From CAZDDI01 sp964504195 (GTDB lineage: Bacteria > Chloroflexota > Anaerolineae > B4-G1 > SLSP01): DNA of 64,000 nucleotides. The stretch is from the NCBI GenBank assembly GCA_964504195.1, contig CAZDDI010000017.1:1-64000 (forward strand), read 5' to 3'. A model generated the notes under the pieces. That model was not told the DNA's origin. It searched no databases and worked only from the letters and a program-made list of their open reading frames with translations. Position numbers and translations under genes: made by a program. Shown in pieces: positions 29,201-36,485 of the stretch; positions within the stretch are counted from its first letter, which is position 1, and each line of letters starts with the position of its first letter.

Positions 29201-29371
29201 AGAGAGCGTCCGCCTCGCGATCCTACCATCCGCGAGCAATTCGACACCTACCGCTTTGCGGACTACAAAGAGCAGGTGGTGGATCTGCTCCAGCGCGTCG
29301 TTGCTGTGAGCGTTGAAACCGTCAATATCGTCAACACGATGGCTGCCAGCCACCAACTCGCGGATGTGTGA
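26264..29371 (+). CDS. Single-chain type ISP-like restriction-modification enzyme
   Basis: The 1035-residue protein combines nuclease and methylase parts. Near the N-terminus, LKDALRQDWGYWESKDQYDD (about 67-86) holds a PD-(D/E)xK-like centre with E79-x-K81. The N6-adenine methylase domain shows motif I DILDPATGTGTF (about 337-348) and motif IV GNPPYNAN (NPPY at 448-451). The C-terminus matches the type ISP specificity region: STNRDEWV near 675, PVLYRPFVTLQYY near 748, YVYAVLHDPAYREKYALNL near 865. The helicase module of classical type ISP enzymes is absent. Residues 845-856 (LTPGPSPERRGE) come from an in-frame palindromic repeat. Start ATG 26264 is chosen over GTG 26255. No separate R or S gene is adjacent. 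Confidence 0.85.
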   Translation: MSLEAIQRYHAKVERIIQYGGSRNESSVRLAFQNLLESYCVETHLELIAELDYKTRYGTIVRPDGTLKDALRQDWGYWESKDQYDDLAAEIAAKFEKGYPQTNILFEDTQTAVLIQDGAEVARAPFAEAATLHALLTAFVHYEPPRVQSFHEAIERFKADLPGLLAMLRETLEAQAATNPAFREARDAFLELCQKSINPHLVLADAREMIIQHILTEDIFITIFEDAQFHRENNIARELYRVTGTFYQGELRRNIERRIDGYVKVIKAAAAEIVDHHEKQHFLKAVYENFYKAYNPAGADRLGIVYTPDEIVRFMIAAADHLVYQHFGRFLADRDVDILDPATGTGTFITELIEYLPKHSLPYKYQHETHCNEVAILPYYIANLNIEYTYWQKMGQYKEFTNICFVDTLDNLGFAYTGKQYGMFDFSAENLERIERQNKRKISVILGNPPYNANQLNWNEQNQNREYPGVDARIQQTYLKHSAAQKTKLYDMYARFIRWASDRLGEQGIIAFVSNSSFIDARGYDGFRKAVAEEFNAVYIVDMKGNARTSGERRRREGGNVFSDEIRVGVAIYFLVRRPGATGCQIYYTCVDDYAKSPDKKAFLREHRLEDLPFSHIIPNAEHNWINQPEMVWDDLLPMGTKATKGARARGTRARYNGDAIFRLFTLGVSTNRDEWVLDHSAETLKRKIQFFIERFARQAAQLETTDAAQVAQHLNYAIKWSDSLKDDLLRQRGGVAFAPELLMPVLYRPFVTLQYYAEKRFSDRLTANHYEMFGPDLRQDNAVIACSGIAALKPFSTLATCRLSNLDLLEKTQGFPRYTYTADGTRQDNITDWAVEQFQAHYNLTPGPSPERRGELKDQIFAYVYAVLHDPAYREKYALNLKREFPRIPFYDDFAQWAAWGQQLLDLHLNFETVAPYPLRRVDLPYDPDHPPKPKLKADQATGELVLDTVTTLSGVPPEAWEYRLGNRAAIEWVLEYYRERPPRDPTIREQFDTYRFADYKEQVVDLLQRVVAVSVETVNIVNTMAASHQLADV
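28796..28831 (+). repeat. Palindromic repeat translated in frame inside the type ISP gene
   Basis: CTCACCCCCGGCCCCTCTCC followed by TGAGAGGCGAGGGGAG contains arms CCCCTC-T-CCT / AGG-C-GAGGGG. It encodes LTPGPSPERRGE, a peptide known as the translation of a widespread intergenic repeat. It interrupts the conserved link between QFQAHYN and KDQIFAYVYAVL. Confidence 0.75.
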
Positions 29372-29459
29372 CAAGAAGTTCCCTGGTAGAGTTTTCCTCT
29401 AATTGCCATTCTGCGCATTGTGTGGAGGGCAACGGCCCTGGAGTAATCGGTAAGCTAAC

Positions 29460-29485
29460 GCCCCCAAAGCGCCTACTTTGGGGGC
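29460..29485. terminator. Bidirectional terminator between convergent genes
   Basis: GCCCCCAAAG-CGCCTA-CTTTGGGGGC lies between the type ISP gene and the convergent ABC permease gene. The stem is strong; flanking T content is low on both sides. Confidence 0.7.
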
Positions 29486-29522
29486 CGTTGTCAGAATCTA
29501 GTAGATTTGGTGAAAAATCGAA

Positions 29523-30260
29523 TCAATCCAGAATCAGCTTATGCCGTTGGAAACGTAGTAAGCTCAAGCCCAGTAGGATTGCGCTTAAGAGCACCAACAC
29601 GCTACCAATAGCAAACAGCATACCAAAGTTGAATCCTGCCGCTAATACAGTGTAGATGTGTGCTTGTAGCTCAACCGGTAAAGCCTGGACACCAAATACC
29701 AGAATGAAAAAGAGCAACATAATCCCCAAACTAACGCTTTGTTGCGCCTGGCGGGCTGTCGGCGCGCGCAACGAGACCAGAATTCCAATCCCGCTAGCGA
29801 GCAATGCGCTCAATAAACTCAATAGCAGTCCGCTCCAGAGAATTAACGCCGGGTACATGAACCATTGCCCATTCCCAAACGCTATATTGAAAGTCACTAA
29901 GCTGGCAAAAATAATGAGCAACGTCAATCCCCAGCCGTAAACCACAACGGCCATAACCTTGCCGAACAAGATGGCACGATCCGAGAGGCGACTGGCAAGC
30001 AAGGTCTCCAATGTGTGCTGTTCACGCTCACTAGCAAAAGCTGCCGTGACAACAGAGGACACTATGAAGAGCGGGAACCAGCACCACATGAGAATCTGGA
30101 TTGGAGAGCTTATCATCTCTATACCGCTCTGTAAGGGGAGCAACACGCCAAATACAGCTATCCAAATTAGCACACGTACCGAGCCGAGCTTACTACTGGT
30201 ATGAGCGGCTAACAATTCTTGCAATTCCTTACGCATGACGGTTAAAATATCGTTAAGCAT
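29523..30260 (-). CDS. ABC-2 type exporter permease
   Basis: The 245-residue protein has about six membrane helices after an N-terminal cytoplasmic helix (ILTVMRKELQELLAA). The coupling segment ASEREQHTLETLLASRLSDR (about residues 75-94) is typical of ABC-2 permeases. It overlaps the ATPase gene by 8 bases (30253-30260). It is the last gene of the regulator-linked operon starting at 32166. The exported substrate is unknown. Confidence 0.85.
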   Translation of the reverse strand: MLNDILTVMRKELQELLAAHTSSKLGSVRVLIWIAVFGVLLPLQSGIEMISSPIQILMWCWFPLFIVSSVVTAAFASEREQHTLETLLASRLSDRAILFGKVMAVVVYGWGLTLLIIFASLVTFNIAFGNGQWFMYPALILWSGLLLSLLSALLASGIGILVSLRAPTARQAQQSVSLGIMLLFFILVFGVQALPVELQAHIYTVLAAGFNFGMLFAIGSVLVLLSAILLGLSLLRFQRHKLILD

Positions 30261-31188
30261 TGGTTTCCTCCATCAAGGTTAAAAAAACCTCTTCCAAACT
30301 GCTTTGACTCTTACGGACTTCTTCCACATCTACCCCGGCATTAACCAACATACGGATTAGCGGGGCATTGTCAATAGGCGCGCGTAGGTCAATAACCAGA
30401 TGTTCGTTTTGCAACGTAACACTGGCGATTTGTTCCTGTACGCGGAGCTGCTCAAGTACAGTAGCTGTAAACCCTCGCCCGTAGACAGTGACTTGAGGTC
30501 GCCCAGTAGTAGTTCGCAAACGCGCAGGGCTATCCACAGCGAGTAAGCGCCCGTCACGAATAACCCCCACCTGCGCGCACAATTTCTCCGCTTCGCTAAG
30601 GTTATGAGTTGTGAGGAAAACAGTGCCCCCCTCCTGTGCCGCAAGTGCTGCAATGTCATCGCGCAGCGTAGCCGCCGCGACCGGGTCGAGGCCAGAAGTT
30701 GGCTCATCCAGAAAGACCAATGATGGACGATGGAGCAGCGCACGCGCCACGGCTAACTTTTGCTTCATCCCCTTACTCCATATCCCGATTCTCTCTTTGC
30801 GCCGATCCCACAACTCCAGATGTATCAGCAATTCACGGATACGCGCTTCTCGATCCGACTTGGATAGGTGCCAGATACGCGCGTAAAAATCGAGGTTGTT
30901 GTATGCGCTAAGCTGTTCATATAGGCCGTGATGTTCCAGTAATGCACCCGTCTGCTCGCGGATATGGTCAGCCTGAGTACCTGTGTCATAGCCCAATACC
31001 TGTGCCGAACCTGATGTTGGGAGTAAAAGTCCCAATAGCAAGCGGATAGTGGTTGTTTTTCCAGCTCCGTTCGGGCCGAGGAAACCAAAAATGGTACCAC
31101 GCGGGATTTCTAGTGTGATATTGTTCACGGCGCAAACACTGGCAAAATCGCGGGTAAGGTTTTCGGTGCGGATAGCAATGTCGTGCAT
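30253..31188 (-). CDS. ABC transporter ATP-binding protein
   Basis: The 311-residue ATPase has Walker A GPNGAGKTT (38-46), a modified signature GIWSKGMKQK near residue 136, Walker B LVFLDEPTSGLD near 159 and TTHNLSEAE near 192. A C-terminal domain of about 85 residues follows, as in DrrA-like exporters. It is distinct from the ABC ATPase at 18295-19215: the sequence, base composition and leader all differ. It belongs to the operon with the winged-helix regulator. Confidence 0.9.
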   Translation of the reverse strand: MHDIAIRTENLTRDFASVCAVNNITLEIPRGTIFGFLGPNGAGKTTTIRLLLGLLLPTSGSAQVLGYDTGTQADHIREQTGALLEHHGLYEQLSAYNNLDFYARIWHLSKSDREARIRELLIHLELWDRRKERIGIWSKGMKQKLAVARALLHRPSLVFLDEPTSGLDPVAAATLRDDIAALAAQEGGTVFLTTHNLSEAEKLCAQVGVIRDGRLLAVDSPARLRTTTGRPQVTVYGRGFTATVLEQLRVQEQIASVTLQNEHLVIDLRAPIDNAPLIRMLVNAGVDVEEVRKSQSSLEEVFLTLMEETNA

Positions 31189-31231
31189 AAATGTTCCCTC
31201 CTAAAAAGACTTTTCAGATAAATAAGCGCGG

Positions 31232-31546
31232 TTATTCTGTTGCAAGCCCTGGAATAGCACCCGCTATCTGTGCGCGATAAGTCTCGAATGCGCTCCGGCC
31301 TGCATCGGTCAAACGACAGAGTGTCTGAGGAATTTTGCCCCGATATGTTTTTTCAATCTCGATATAGCCAGCTTCTTCCAATTTGACTAGATGTGAGGAA
31401 AGATTACCTTTAGTAAGCCCCGTTTCGCGTTGTAGGTATAGAAAATCTGTGCCTGCCACTGCGTAGAGAATAGTAACAATTAGCAAGCGCGCGGGTTCGT
31501 GAATTACACGATCTACATTGACGAGTTCCCGCCGCGGGTTACTCAT
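31232..31546 (-). CDS. Small winged-helix transcriptional regulator
   Basis: This 104-residue protein is a one-domain winged helix. The recognition region LQRETGLTKGNLSSHLVKLE (about 38-57) is followed by a wing containing EAGYIEIEKTYRGKIPQTLC. This form belongs to the short ArsR/MarR-like regulators (DUF4364/transcriptional regulator PF13601-type) that are often encoded with ABC-2 exporters and repress their own operon. It overlaps the membrane-protein gene by 4 bases. The overlapping palindromes at 32188-32213 in the operon promoter are the natural candidate binding site. Confidence 0.85.
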   Translation of the reverse strand: MSNPRRELVNVDRVIHEPARLLIVTILYAVAGTDFLYLQRETGLTKGNLSSHLVKLEEAGYIEIEKTYRGKIPQTLCRLTDAGRSAFETYRAQIAGAIPGLATE

Positions 31547-32166
31547 AGTGCGCTTTTATCCTGTGACGGCGTAGCGCGTAAATAGCGCCACAATATCACA
31601 ACGCCAGAGACGAGCAGGGCCGTGCCCATGCTACCAAAATAACAGACGTCGGCATGTTGCCCGCGCAATCCCATTGTGGCAAGCACCGCACTGATCACAC
31701 AAGAGATAAGTGCGAAGATGTAGAAACGCGGGAGGTTGATGCGATACCCTAATACGGCAAAAAGCAATCCGACTGATAACCCCGGAATAAAAGGATACCA
31801 TGACATCATGTCTGGGTACTGTTGGAAAAGAAGAATCCACACCACGCCTAGAACTGCGCCTATCCCAAGCGTGATGTAGCGGCGCGTGGGTGACGATTTT
31901 TTATAATCTACATAGCCTGTACGTGGATAAGTAATGCGCTCTTTCAAATAGTGAATGACTCGCCGTCCCCATAGCGCCCCCAAAAGGGTCCCAATCACAT
32001 ACAGTGCTAATACCAGTTTCCCCAACAAAGATTGCACAGAAATTACCATTTGTAAGTATATCAATAGGCTGACCAGGACGAAAATACTGCCAGAAATAAT
32101 CTCCGCGAGACCATCACTGTACCAATACTGATACGCTCGGCGTTTAGCTTGATTGATATCATCCAT
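31543..32166 (-). CDS. Multi-pass membrane protein, first gene of ABC operon
   Basis: The 207-residue product has a polar N-terminus (MDDINQAKRRAYQYWYSDGLAEI) and about five or six membrane helices. A hydrophilic loop near residues 72-95 carries HYLKERITYPRTGYVDYK. The family is not recognised with confidence. It is the first gene after the operator and shares an ATGA overlap with the regulator gene, so all four genes from 32166 to 29523 form one operon. It may be an accessory part of the exporter or a sensor. Confidence 0.65.
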   Translation of the reverse strand: MDDINQAKRRAYQYWYSDGLAEIISGSIFVLVSLLIYLQMVISVQSLLGKLVLALYVIGTLLGALWGRRVIHYLKERITYPRTGYVDYKKSSPTRRYITLGIGAVLGVVWILLFQQYPDMMSWYPFIPGLSVGLLFAVLGYRINLPRFYIFALISCVISAVLATMGLRGQHADVCYFGSMGTALLVSGVVILWRYLRATPSQDKSAL

Positions 32167-32187
32167 AGGTAGCCTCTCTTGCTTTAC

Positions 32188-32213
32188 GGTCTGTATTACA
32201 GACCAGTCTGTAA
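32188..32213. promoter_or_regulatory. Operator: two overlapping palindromes of GTCTGTA half-sites
   Basis: TTACAGAC-CA-GTCTGTAA (32196-32213) and GGTCTGTA-T-TACAGACC (32188-32204) share their middle half-site, giving three evenly alternating half-sites. They lie just downstream of the -10 box of the minus-strand operon, where a bound repressor would block transcription. Confidence 0.8.
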
Positions 32214-32215
32214 TT

Positions 32216-32242
32216 ATTATAACACGATTTTGGAAATGTCAA
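32216..32242 (-). promoter_or_regulatory. Promoter of the regulator-ABC operon
   Basis: On the minus strand, TTGACA (32242-32237), a short 15-base spacer and TATAAT (32221-32216). The short spacing suggests modest basal activity. Confidence 0.7.
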
Positions 32243-32248
32243 TACCGG

Positions 32249-32276
32249 TTGACAGTCAGCGATTTTGGGGTTCAAT
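32249..32276 (+). promoter_or_regulatory. Promoter of the nitrilase-family gene
   Basis: TTGACA (32249-32254), a 16-base spacer and TTCAAT (32271-32276). It faces away from the regulated operon; the two -35 boxes are only 6 bases apart. Confidence 0.55.
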
Positions 32277-32318
32277 AAGCAGATGATTGGAGTGTGTTTC
32301 ACTTTAGAGGAGATACCT

Positions 32319-33467
32319 ATGCCCCATTCGCTTATGATCGCCGCCATCCAAATGGCCGCCGCGCCCGCGCCGACGGTGGCACGGCTGGCCCGCGCGCAAA
32401 CACTGATCGCGCAAGCTGTACAAGCTGGCGCGCAGCTCATCGTTTTACCGGAGCTCTTCAACACCGGCTACGAGTACAGCGACGCCAACTACGACCGTGC
32501 CGAGCCGCTCGATGGGCCGACGCTCACATGGATGCGAGAAGCGGCAGCGCAGCACCGGGTCTACCTCGCCGGAACGCTGCTGCTGCGCGAAGCGCGTGAT
32601 ATCTACAATGCGCTGTTTCTGATCGCCCCAGACGGTAAACTGTGGCGCTACGATAAAATCCACCCCTGGGCGTGGGAGCGCGCCTACTTCCGCCCTGGCA
32701 CGGACGTGACCGTAGCCGAAACGCCGCTGGGTAACTTTGGCTTGCTGATTTGCTGGGATATGGCACACCCGGAGCTGTGGGCGCGCTACGCCGGGCGTGT
32801 GGATGCGATGCTCGTATGCAGCTGCCCGCCGGCCATGCACAAGGTCGCGTTCGAGTTAGAGGATGGGACGCGCTTCACCGCAGATGAGGTCGGCCCTATC
32901 GCCCGCGCGATGCAGCACGCCGGCAGAAATGCCTTTGGCGCGCTGTTACGCCGCCAGGCCGCGTGGCTGGGCGTACCGGTGGTCAACACCAGCGGCGCCG
33001 GCTACTTTGCCTCTGAGATCCCGTTGCCGCGCCTCTCCGCGCTGCTCTACGGATTGTTCCGCCCCGATCTTTGGGGGCGCATTGCCCGCTCGGAGCGTGT
33101 GACAGTGGACGCGAGCTATCTGCACGAGACCTACATCGCCGCTGCAACCGGCGACGTGCGGGCGCGAGTCCCGCCGGGTGAGGAGGGCTTCGTGGTGGCG
33201 CAAGTGCCGCTGCTCGACGCGCCGCCGCAAACTGCCGGGCCACAACCGGCGTTTGGCCTTTCGCCTTTTGCGTATCTCTATGATCACATCGGCAATCTGC
33301 TCCTGACACCGGTGTACCGGCGCGGCGCGCGCCGCCATCACGGACCGCAAATGGCGCCAGTAGCTCACACCACACAGCGCCGCTGGCTCGGTGCGGCCCT
33401 GCTCACAGCAGCGGGCTTGCTTGTGTGGAGCTTCATCCGTTATGGGCGCAAACAGAGAGGCCTTTGA
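32319..33467 (+). CDS. Carbon-nitrogen hydrolase (nitrilase superfamily)
   Basis: The 382-residue enzyme has the complete nitrilase-superfamily triad: Glu45 in LPELFNTGYEY, Lys113 in YDKIHPW and Cys145 in LLICWDMAHPE. The fold is expected to hydrolyse a nonpeptide C-N bond, as amidases or N-carbamoyl hydrolases do. A longer than usual C-terminus ends in one membrane helix (about 358-376), so it is probably anchored with the catalytic domain in the cytoplasm. The ATG at 32319 follows TAGAGGAG and is preferred over an in-frame ATG at 32265 inside the promoter. Its stop overlaps the next start (ATGA). Confidence 0.88.
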   Translation: MPHSLMIAAIQMAAAPAPTVARLARAQTLIAQAVQAGAQLIVLPELFNTGYEYSDANYDRAEPLDGPTLTWMREAAAQHRVYLAGTLLLREARDIYNALFLIAPDGKLWRYDKIHPWAWERAYFRPGTDVTVAETPLGNFGLLICWDMAHPELWARYAGRVDAMLVCSCPPAMHKVAFELEDGTRFTADEVGPIARAMQHAGRNAFGALLRRQAAWLGVPVVNTSGAGYFASEIPLPRLSALLYGLFRPDLWGRIARSERVTVDASYLHETYIAAATGDVRARVPPGEEGFVVAQVPLLDAPPQTAGPQPAFGLSPFAYLYDHIGNLLLTPVYRRGARRHHGPQMAPVAHTTQRRWLGAALLTAAGLLVWSFIRYGRKQRGL

Positions 33468-35230
33468 TGCTAAGAGCAAGGGCGCGAAGAAAGTTAGCGA
33501 ATACCAACATGGCTGACCCTACATCGCATACCTCTCCGCGTTGGCGATTATGGATTGTTTTGCTGCTCCTGGCAACCGCCGCGTGTCTCTACGCGCCAGA
33601 CTGGGACGGCGGCCTTGCCGCGCACCCTGACGAGCGCTTCCTGCTCAGCGTCGCGCAATCCACCCCGCTCTGGGGCGACCCCAACATCCTGCATCCCAAT
33701 TTTCCCTACGGCCACCTACCACTCTATGTAGCCGGGCTGCTGGCGCGTGTCGCGCCGCACGCCAACCTAACTTACACGGCGCGCTTATTCTGTGCGCTAC
33801 TAGGCGTGCTGCTCGTAGCGACGGCGGGTGCCTGGGGCAAACGGCTCGCGGGCGAATGGGGAGGGCTGCTCGCCGCAGCGACGTTCGCCTGCGCACCCTT
33901 CCCCATCCAATTGGCGCATTTCTACACTGTGGACCCCTTCGCTGCACTGCTCAGTTCACTGGCGCTACTGCTGGCCTTACGGCGACGCTACTTTCTAGCC
34001 GGCCTGTTCGCCGGGTGGACCCTTGCCAGCAAAGCCTCAATGATCTGGCTAGGCGGCGGCCTGCTGGCGGCCCTGTGGCTCACCACCCAGGCCGTACCGG
34101 TTGCCGGGCGTTGGTGGATGCCGACCCTGTTGTGGCGACGGGAAGCGCGCCCACGTCTACGCCCAGCGCTACAGCTGGCCGTAGGATCGCTACTCGGCTT
34201 TGCAGAGGTCTCCCCATGGGCGCTGCTCGCACCAGCGCGCAACTGGGCTGGCGCGCTTATCCAGGCGCGGATGGTCGCCGGGCAACTGGATTATCCCTAC
34301 ACGCGCCAATACGCCGGGACGCTACCGTATCTCTACCCGCTGGCACAGCTAGCGCTATGGGGACTGGGGCTAACCGCGACGCTCGCAGCGTTGCTAGGGC
34401 TGGCACTGGCCTTGCGGGGTTGGCGCACCCGCTCGCCCGCGTTGCGCGTAGCCTGGCTGTGGACGGTGGGGTATTTTATCGTTACTGCCGGGATGTACGT
34501 CAAATTCCCCCGTTACCTGCTGCCGATTTATCCACTGTTGGCAGCGTGGGGGGCATTCGCTGTCCGGGAATTTTCGATTTTGGATTTTCGATTTTGGCCC
34601 CCGCAATTCACCATTCGCCATTCGCCATTCGCTATTCGCCTATTCGCCATTGGATTTTTGCTGCTGCCGACATTGGCGTTGGGAGTGGGGCAGCTTTCGC
34701 TATACACCCAACCGCACCCCTGGATTGCAGCGTCGCACTGGATTTACGAGTCCGCGCCGCCGGGAAGCCTTATCGCCGTGGAACATTGGGATCACCCCTT
34801 GCCAGTGTATTTACCGGGGAAGTCACCTTCTATTTACCAACAGCAAACAATGCTGGTATTCGCGCCGGATACGGCAGAGAAGGCCACAGAATTGGGAGAG
34901 GTTTTCATGCAGGCCGATATGCTCGTGTTTGCGAGCCGGAGAGGGTATGGGGCACTCATCCGCCTACCGGAGCGGTACGCGGAAACACTGGACTGGTACA
35001 CCCGCGTCTTCGCCGCGCCAGACCGAAAAGTGCGCGTTTTTGCGCGGTGCGCCCGGCTAGGGCCGCTCGCACTGAGCGATGATCCTTTCAGCGATGCGGG
35101 GTTGCCCGCGCCCGTCAACCTCGCCGAGCGGTGCGGGACGCGATGGGCGTTGCGCTTGCCGCGCCTGGATGAGAGCTTCCGTGTCTACGATGCACCGCTA
35201 ACGATAGTATTTTACCGGGGAAGCGAGTGA
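33467..35230 (+). CDS. GT-C glycosyltransferase with in-frame repeat insertion
   Basis: The 587-residue protein has about eleven membrane helices and the GT-C first-loop motif LAAHPDERFLLSVAQS (about residues 36-51). HFYTVDPFAALLSSLALLLA near 150 resembles the second loop of GT39/PMT-2 proteins. Its C-terminal soluble part is shorter than in the other two GT-C enzymes here. Residues 380-396 (QFTIRHSPFAIRLFAIG) are encoded by tandem 7-base words CCATTCG that elsewhere are strictly intergenic. The preceding GATTTTGGATTTTCG words are also repeat-like. The start at 33467 overlaps the amidohydrolase stop. The 3' end overlaps the convergent FHA gene by 19 bases. Confidence 0.75.
   Translation: MLRARARRKLANTNMADPTSHTSPRWRLWIVLLLLATAACLYAPDWDGGLAAHPDERFLLSVAQSTPLWGDPNILHPNFPYGHLPLYVAGLLARVAPHANLTYTARLFCALLGVLLVATAGAWGKRLAGEWGGLLAAATFACAPFPIQLAHFYTVDPFAALLSSLALLLALRRRYFLAGLFAGWTLASKASMIWLGGGLLAALWLTTQAVPVAGRWWMPTLLWRREARPRLRPALQLAVGSLLGFAEVSPWALLAPARNWAGALIQARMVAGQLDYPYTRQYAGTLPYLYPLAQLALWGLGLTATLAALLGLALALRGWRTRSPALRVAWLWTVGYFIVTAGMYVKFPRYLLPIYPLLAAWGAFAVREFSILDFRFWPPQFTIRHSPFAIRLFAIGFLLLPTLALGVGQLSLYTQPHPWIAASHWIYESAPPGSLIAVEHWDHPLPVYLPGKSPSIYQQQTMLVFAPDTAEKATELGEVFMQADMLVFASRRGYGALIRLPERYAETLDWYTRVFAAPDRKVRVFARCARLGPLALSDDPFSDAGLPAPVNLAERCGTRWALRLPRLDESFRVYDAPLTIVFYRGSE
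34571..34653 (+). repeat. Intragenic heptamer repeat
   Basis: GATTTTGGATTTTCGATTTT is followed, from 34604, by seven successive 7-8 base words: CAATTCA, CCATTCG three times, CTATTCG, CCTATTCG and CCATTGG. The same words make up the gene-start repeats. The reading frame continues through without a stop. Confidence 0.85.
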
Positions 35231-35652
35231 GGTACATCTGCCGCCTCGAAGCGCACGCTGTTCTCCCCGATGCGGATCTGATCACCATAAGCCAGGGGCG
35301 TAGGTTGAGTTAACGATTCACCATTGAGCAGAGTGCCGTTGTGACTTTCGAGATCTTCTAACCACCATTGCTGCTCACGCCAGAAGATAAGCACATGGTA
35401 AGCCGAAGCGAAAAGGTCTTGAAGTACCAGATTGTTATCGGCAGCGCGCCCAATGGCGGTGACAGCATGAACAGAAGTCTGTTTGCCCGTATCCGGGCCA
35501 GTCTCGACGCGCAAACGCGCAACTGGCGGTGCGGGAGGCTGTTCGATTTCGCCCTGACGCAATCCGCGCCAGAGCACATACAATCCCACCCCCAAAAAGG
35601 CATATAATAGCAGCGCCAACAACACGCGTAACACCAAAATTTGCTCGGCCAT
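35212..35652 (-). CDS. Membrane-anchored FHA-domain protein (FhaB-like)
   Basis: The 146-residue protein has an N-terminal membrane helix (about residues 6-30), a short linker and a C-terminal FHA domain (about 50-140). The FHA core reads TAIGRAADNNLVLQD (Gly-Arg box), SAYHVLIFW (Ser-x-x-His box) and DLESHNGTLLNGE (Asn-Gly box). FHA domains bind phosphothreonine, so a Ser/Thr kinase partner is expected elsewhere. The gene follows the DUF3662-FHA gene by 8 bases, as in the fhaA-fhaB pairs of Actinobacteria. Its last 19 bases overlap the end of the convergent GT-C gene. Confidence 0.88.
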   Translation of the reverse strand: MAEQILVLRVLLALLLYAFLGVGLYVLWRGLRQGEIEQPPAPPVARLRVETGPDTGKQTSVHAVTAIGRAADNNLVLQDLFASAYHVLIFWREQQWWLEDLESHNGTLLNGESLTQPTPLAYGDQIRIGENSVRFEAADVPHSLPR

Positions 35653-35660
35653 CGCGTCCG

Positions 35661-36437
35661 CTACCCTCCTTGGGCGGGATAATCCTGTGTAGCACTGCTG
35701 GCACGCGGCTCACTATCCCCCTCAGCATAGAGCAAAGATACCCCAGCTAGCGAGATCAAATCACCGGCACGCAATACCACCTCTTGCACCAAGAAACCGT
35801 TGACGTGAGTACCGCCGGAACTGCCCAGGTCTTGCAAGATGTAACGATGATAGCGACAGCGAAGCTGTGCATGATAGCGCGACACCCGCCGGTCTTCCAG
35901 GATCAAATCGTTATCGAGCGCGCGCCCGATCCGCACAATGCTTTGGCTCAGATCAAATGTATGCTCTCCCTGCACCACGAAATAAGCGCGCGGCCCGGCG
36001 GCAGGCTGTTCCAGCAGGGCTTCCAGCTGCACAATATCCAGATCGCGAGTTCGCTCAGTGGTCAGGGGAAAAGACTGCGCCGCCTTGATCTGCATGGCAT
36101 GGAGCGGCAAGGTAGAGTCAGGATGCAACAAAATCGCGGGGGGGTCTTTGAAGCGCAGTTCCATGCGTAAAGCCAATGTCTTAAGAGCCTCGGCAAGCCG
36201 TGTTTCCAGTTCAGGATGATGGATGTGCAAAGCCATCAAATCCTCAGGATTTAGGGCGATCACATAACGCCCCGGAATCTCACGCACGCCATCCACGCCC
36301 AGGCGCTCGGCTTCCTCCAGCGCGCGCACCAACCGCCCGGCCACCTCTTGGGGCAATAGCCGCCCAGCAAACATACGCACAAACGGATCTTCTACCAGTT
36401 GTGCAATCCAGGTTTCGAGTTGTAATAGACCTCTCAT
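35661..36437 (-). CDS. DUF3662-FHA protein (FhaA-like)
   Basis: The 258-residue protein has an N-terminal DUF3662 domain (about 1-110; LETWIAQLVEDPFVRMFAGR then PQEVAGRLVRALEEA) and a C-terminal FHA domain (about 165-250). The FHA core shows VRIGRALDNDLILED, RRVSRYHAQLRC and LGSSGGTHVNGF. Mycobacterial FhaA has the same plan and links Ser/Thr kinase signalling to cell-wall synthesis, including the MurJ complex; a murJ gene lies in this window. The start at 36437 is set by the promoter, whose -10 box ends 7 bases before this ATG; longer in-frame starts would begin upstream of transcription. Confidence 0.85.
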   Translation of the reverse strand: MRGLLQLETWIAQLVEDPFVRMFAGRLLPQEVAGRLVRALEEAERLGVDGVREIPGRYVIALNPEDLMALHIHHPELETRLAEALKTLALRMELRFKDPPAILLHPDSTLPLHAMQIKAAQSFPLTTERTRDLDIVQLEALLEQPAAGPRAYFVVQGEHTFDLSQSIVRIGRALDNDLILEDRRVSRYHAQLRCRYHRYILQDLGSSGGTHVNGFLVQEVVLRAGDLISLAGVSLLYAEGDSEPRASSATQDYPAQGG

Positions 36438-36444
36438 AGACAAC

Positions 36445-36472
36445 ATTATAGGATACAAGCCCCGATGTGCAA
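36445..36472 (-). promoter_or_regulatory. Promoter of fhaA-like operon, leaderless
   Basis: On the minus strand, TTGCAC (36472-36467), a 16-base spacer and TATAAT (36450-36445), then GTTGTCT and ATG. The predicted transcription start coincides with the ATG at 36437 and no Shine-Dalgarno exists. Confidence 0.75.
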
Positions 36473-36485
36473 GGGTATGAAATCC

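Noticed and set aside
32249..32276. Control of the nitrilase-family gene by the same palindromic operator
   Set aside because: The palindromes lie upstream of its -35 box rather than over the promoter, so only indirect effects are plausible.
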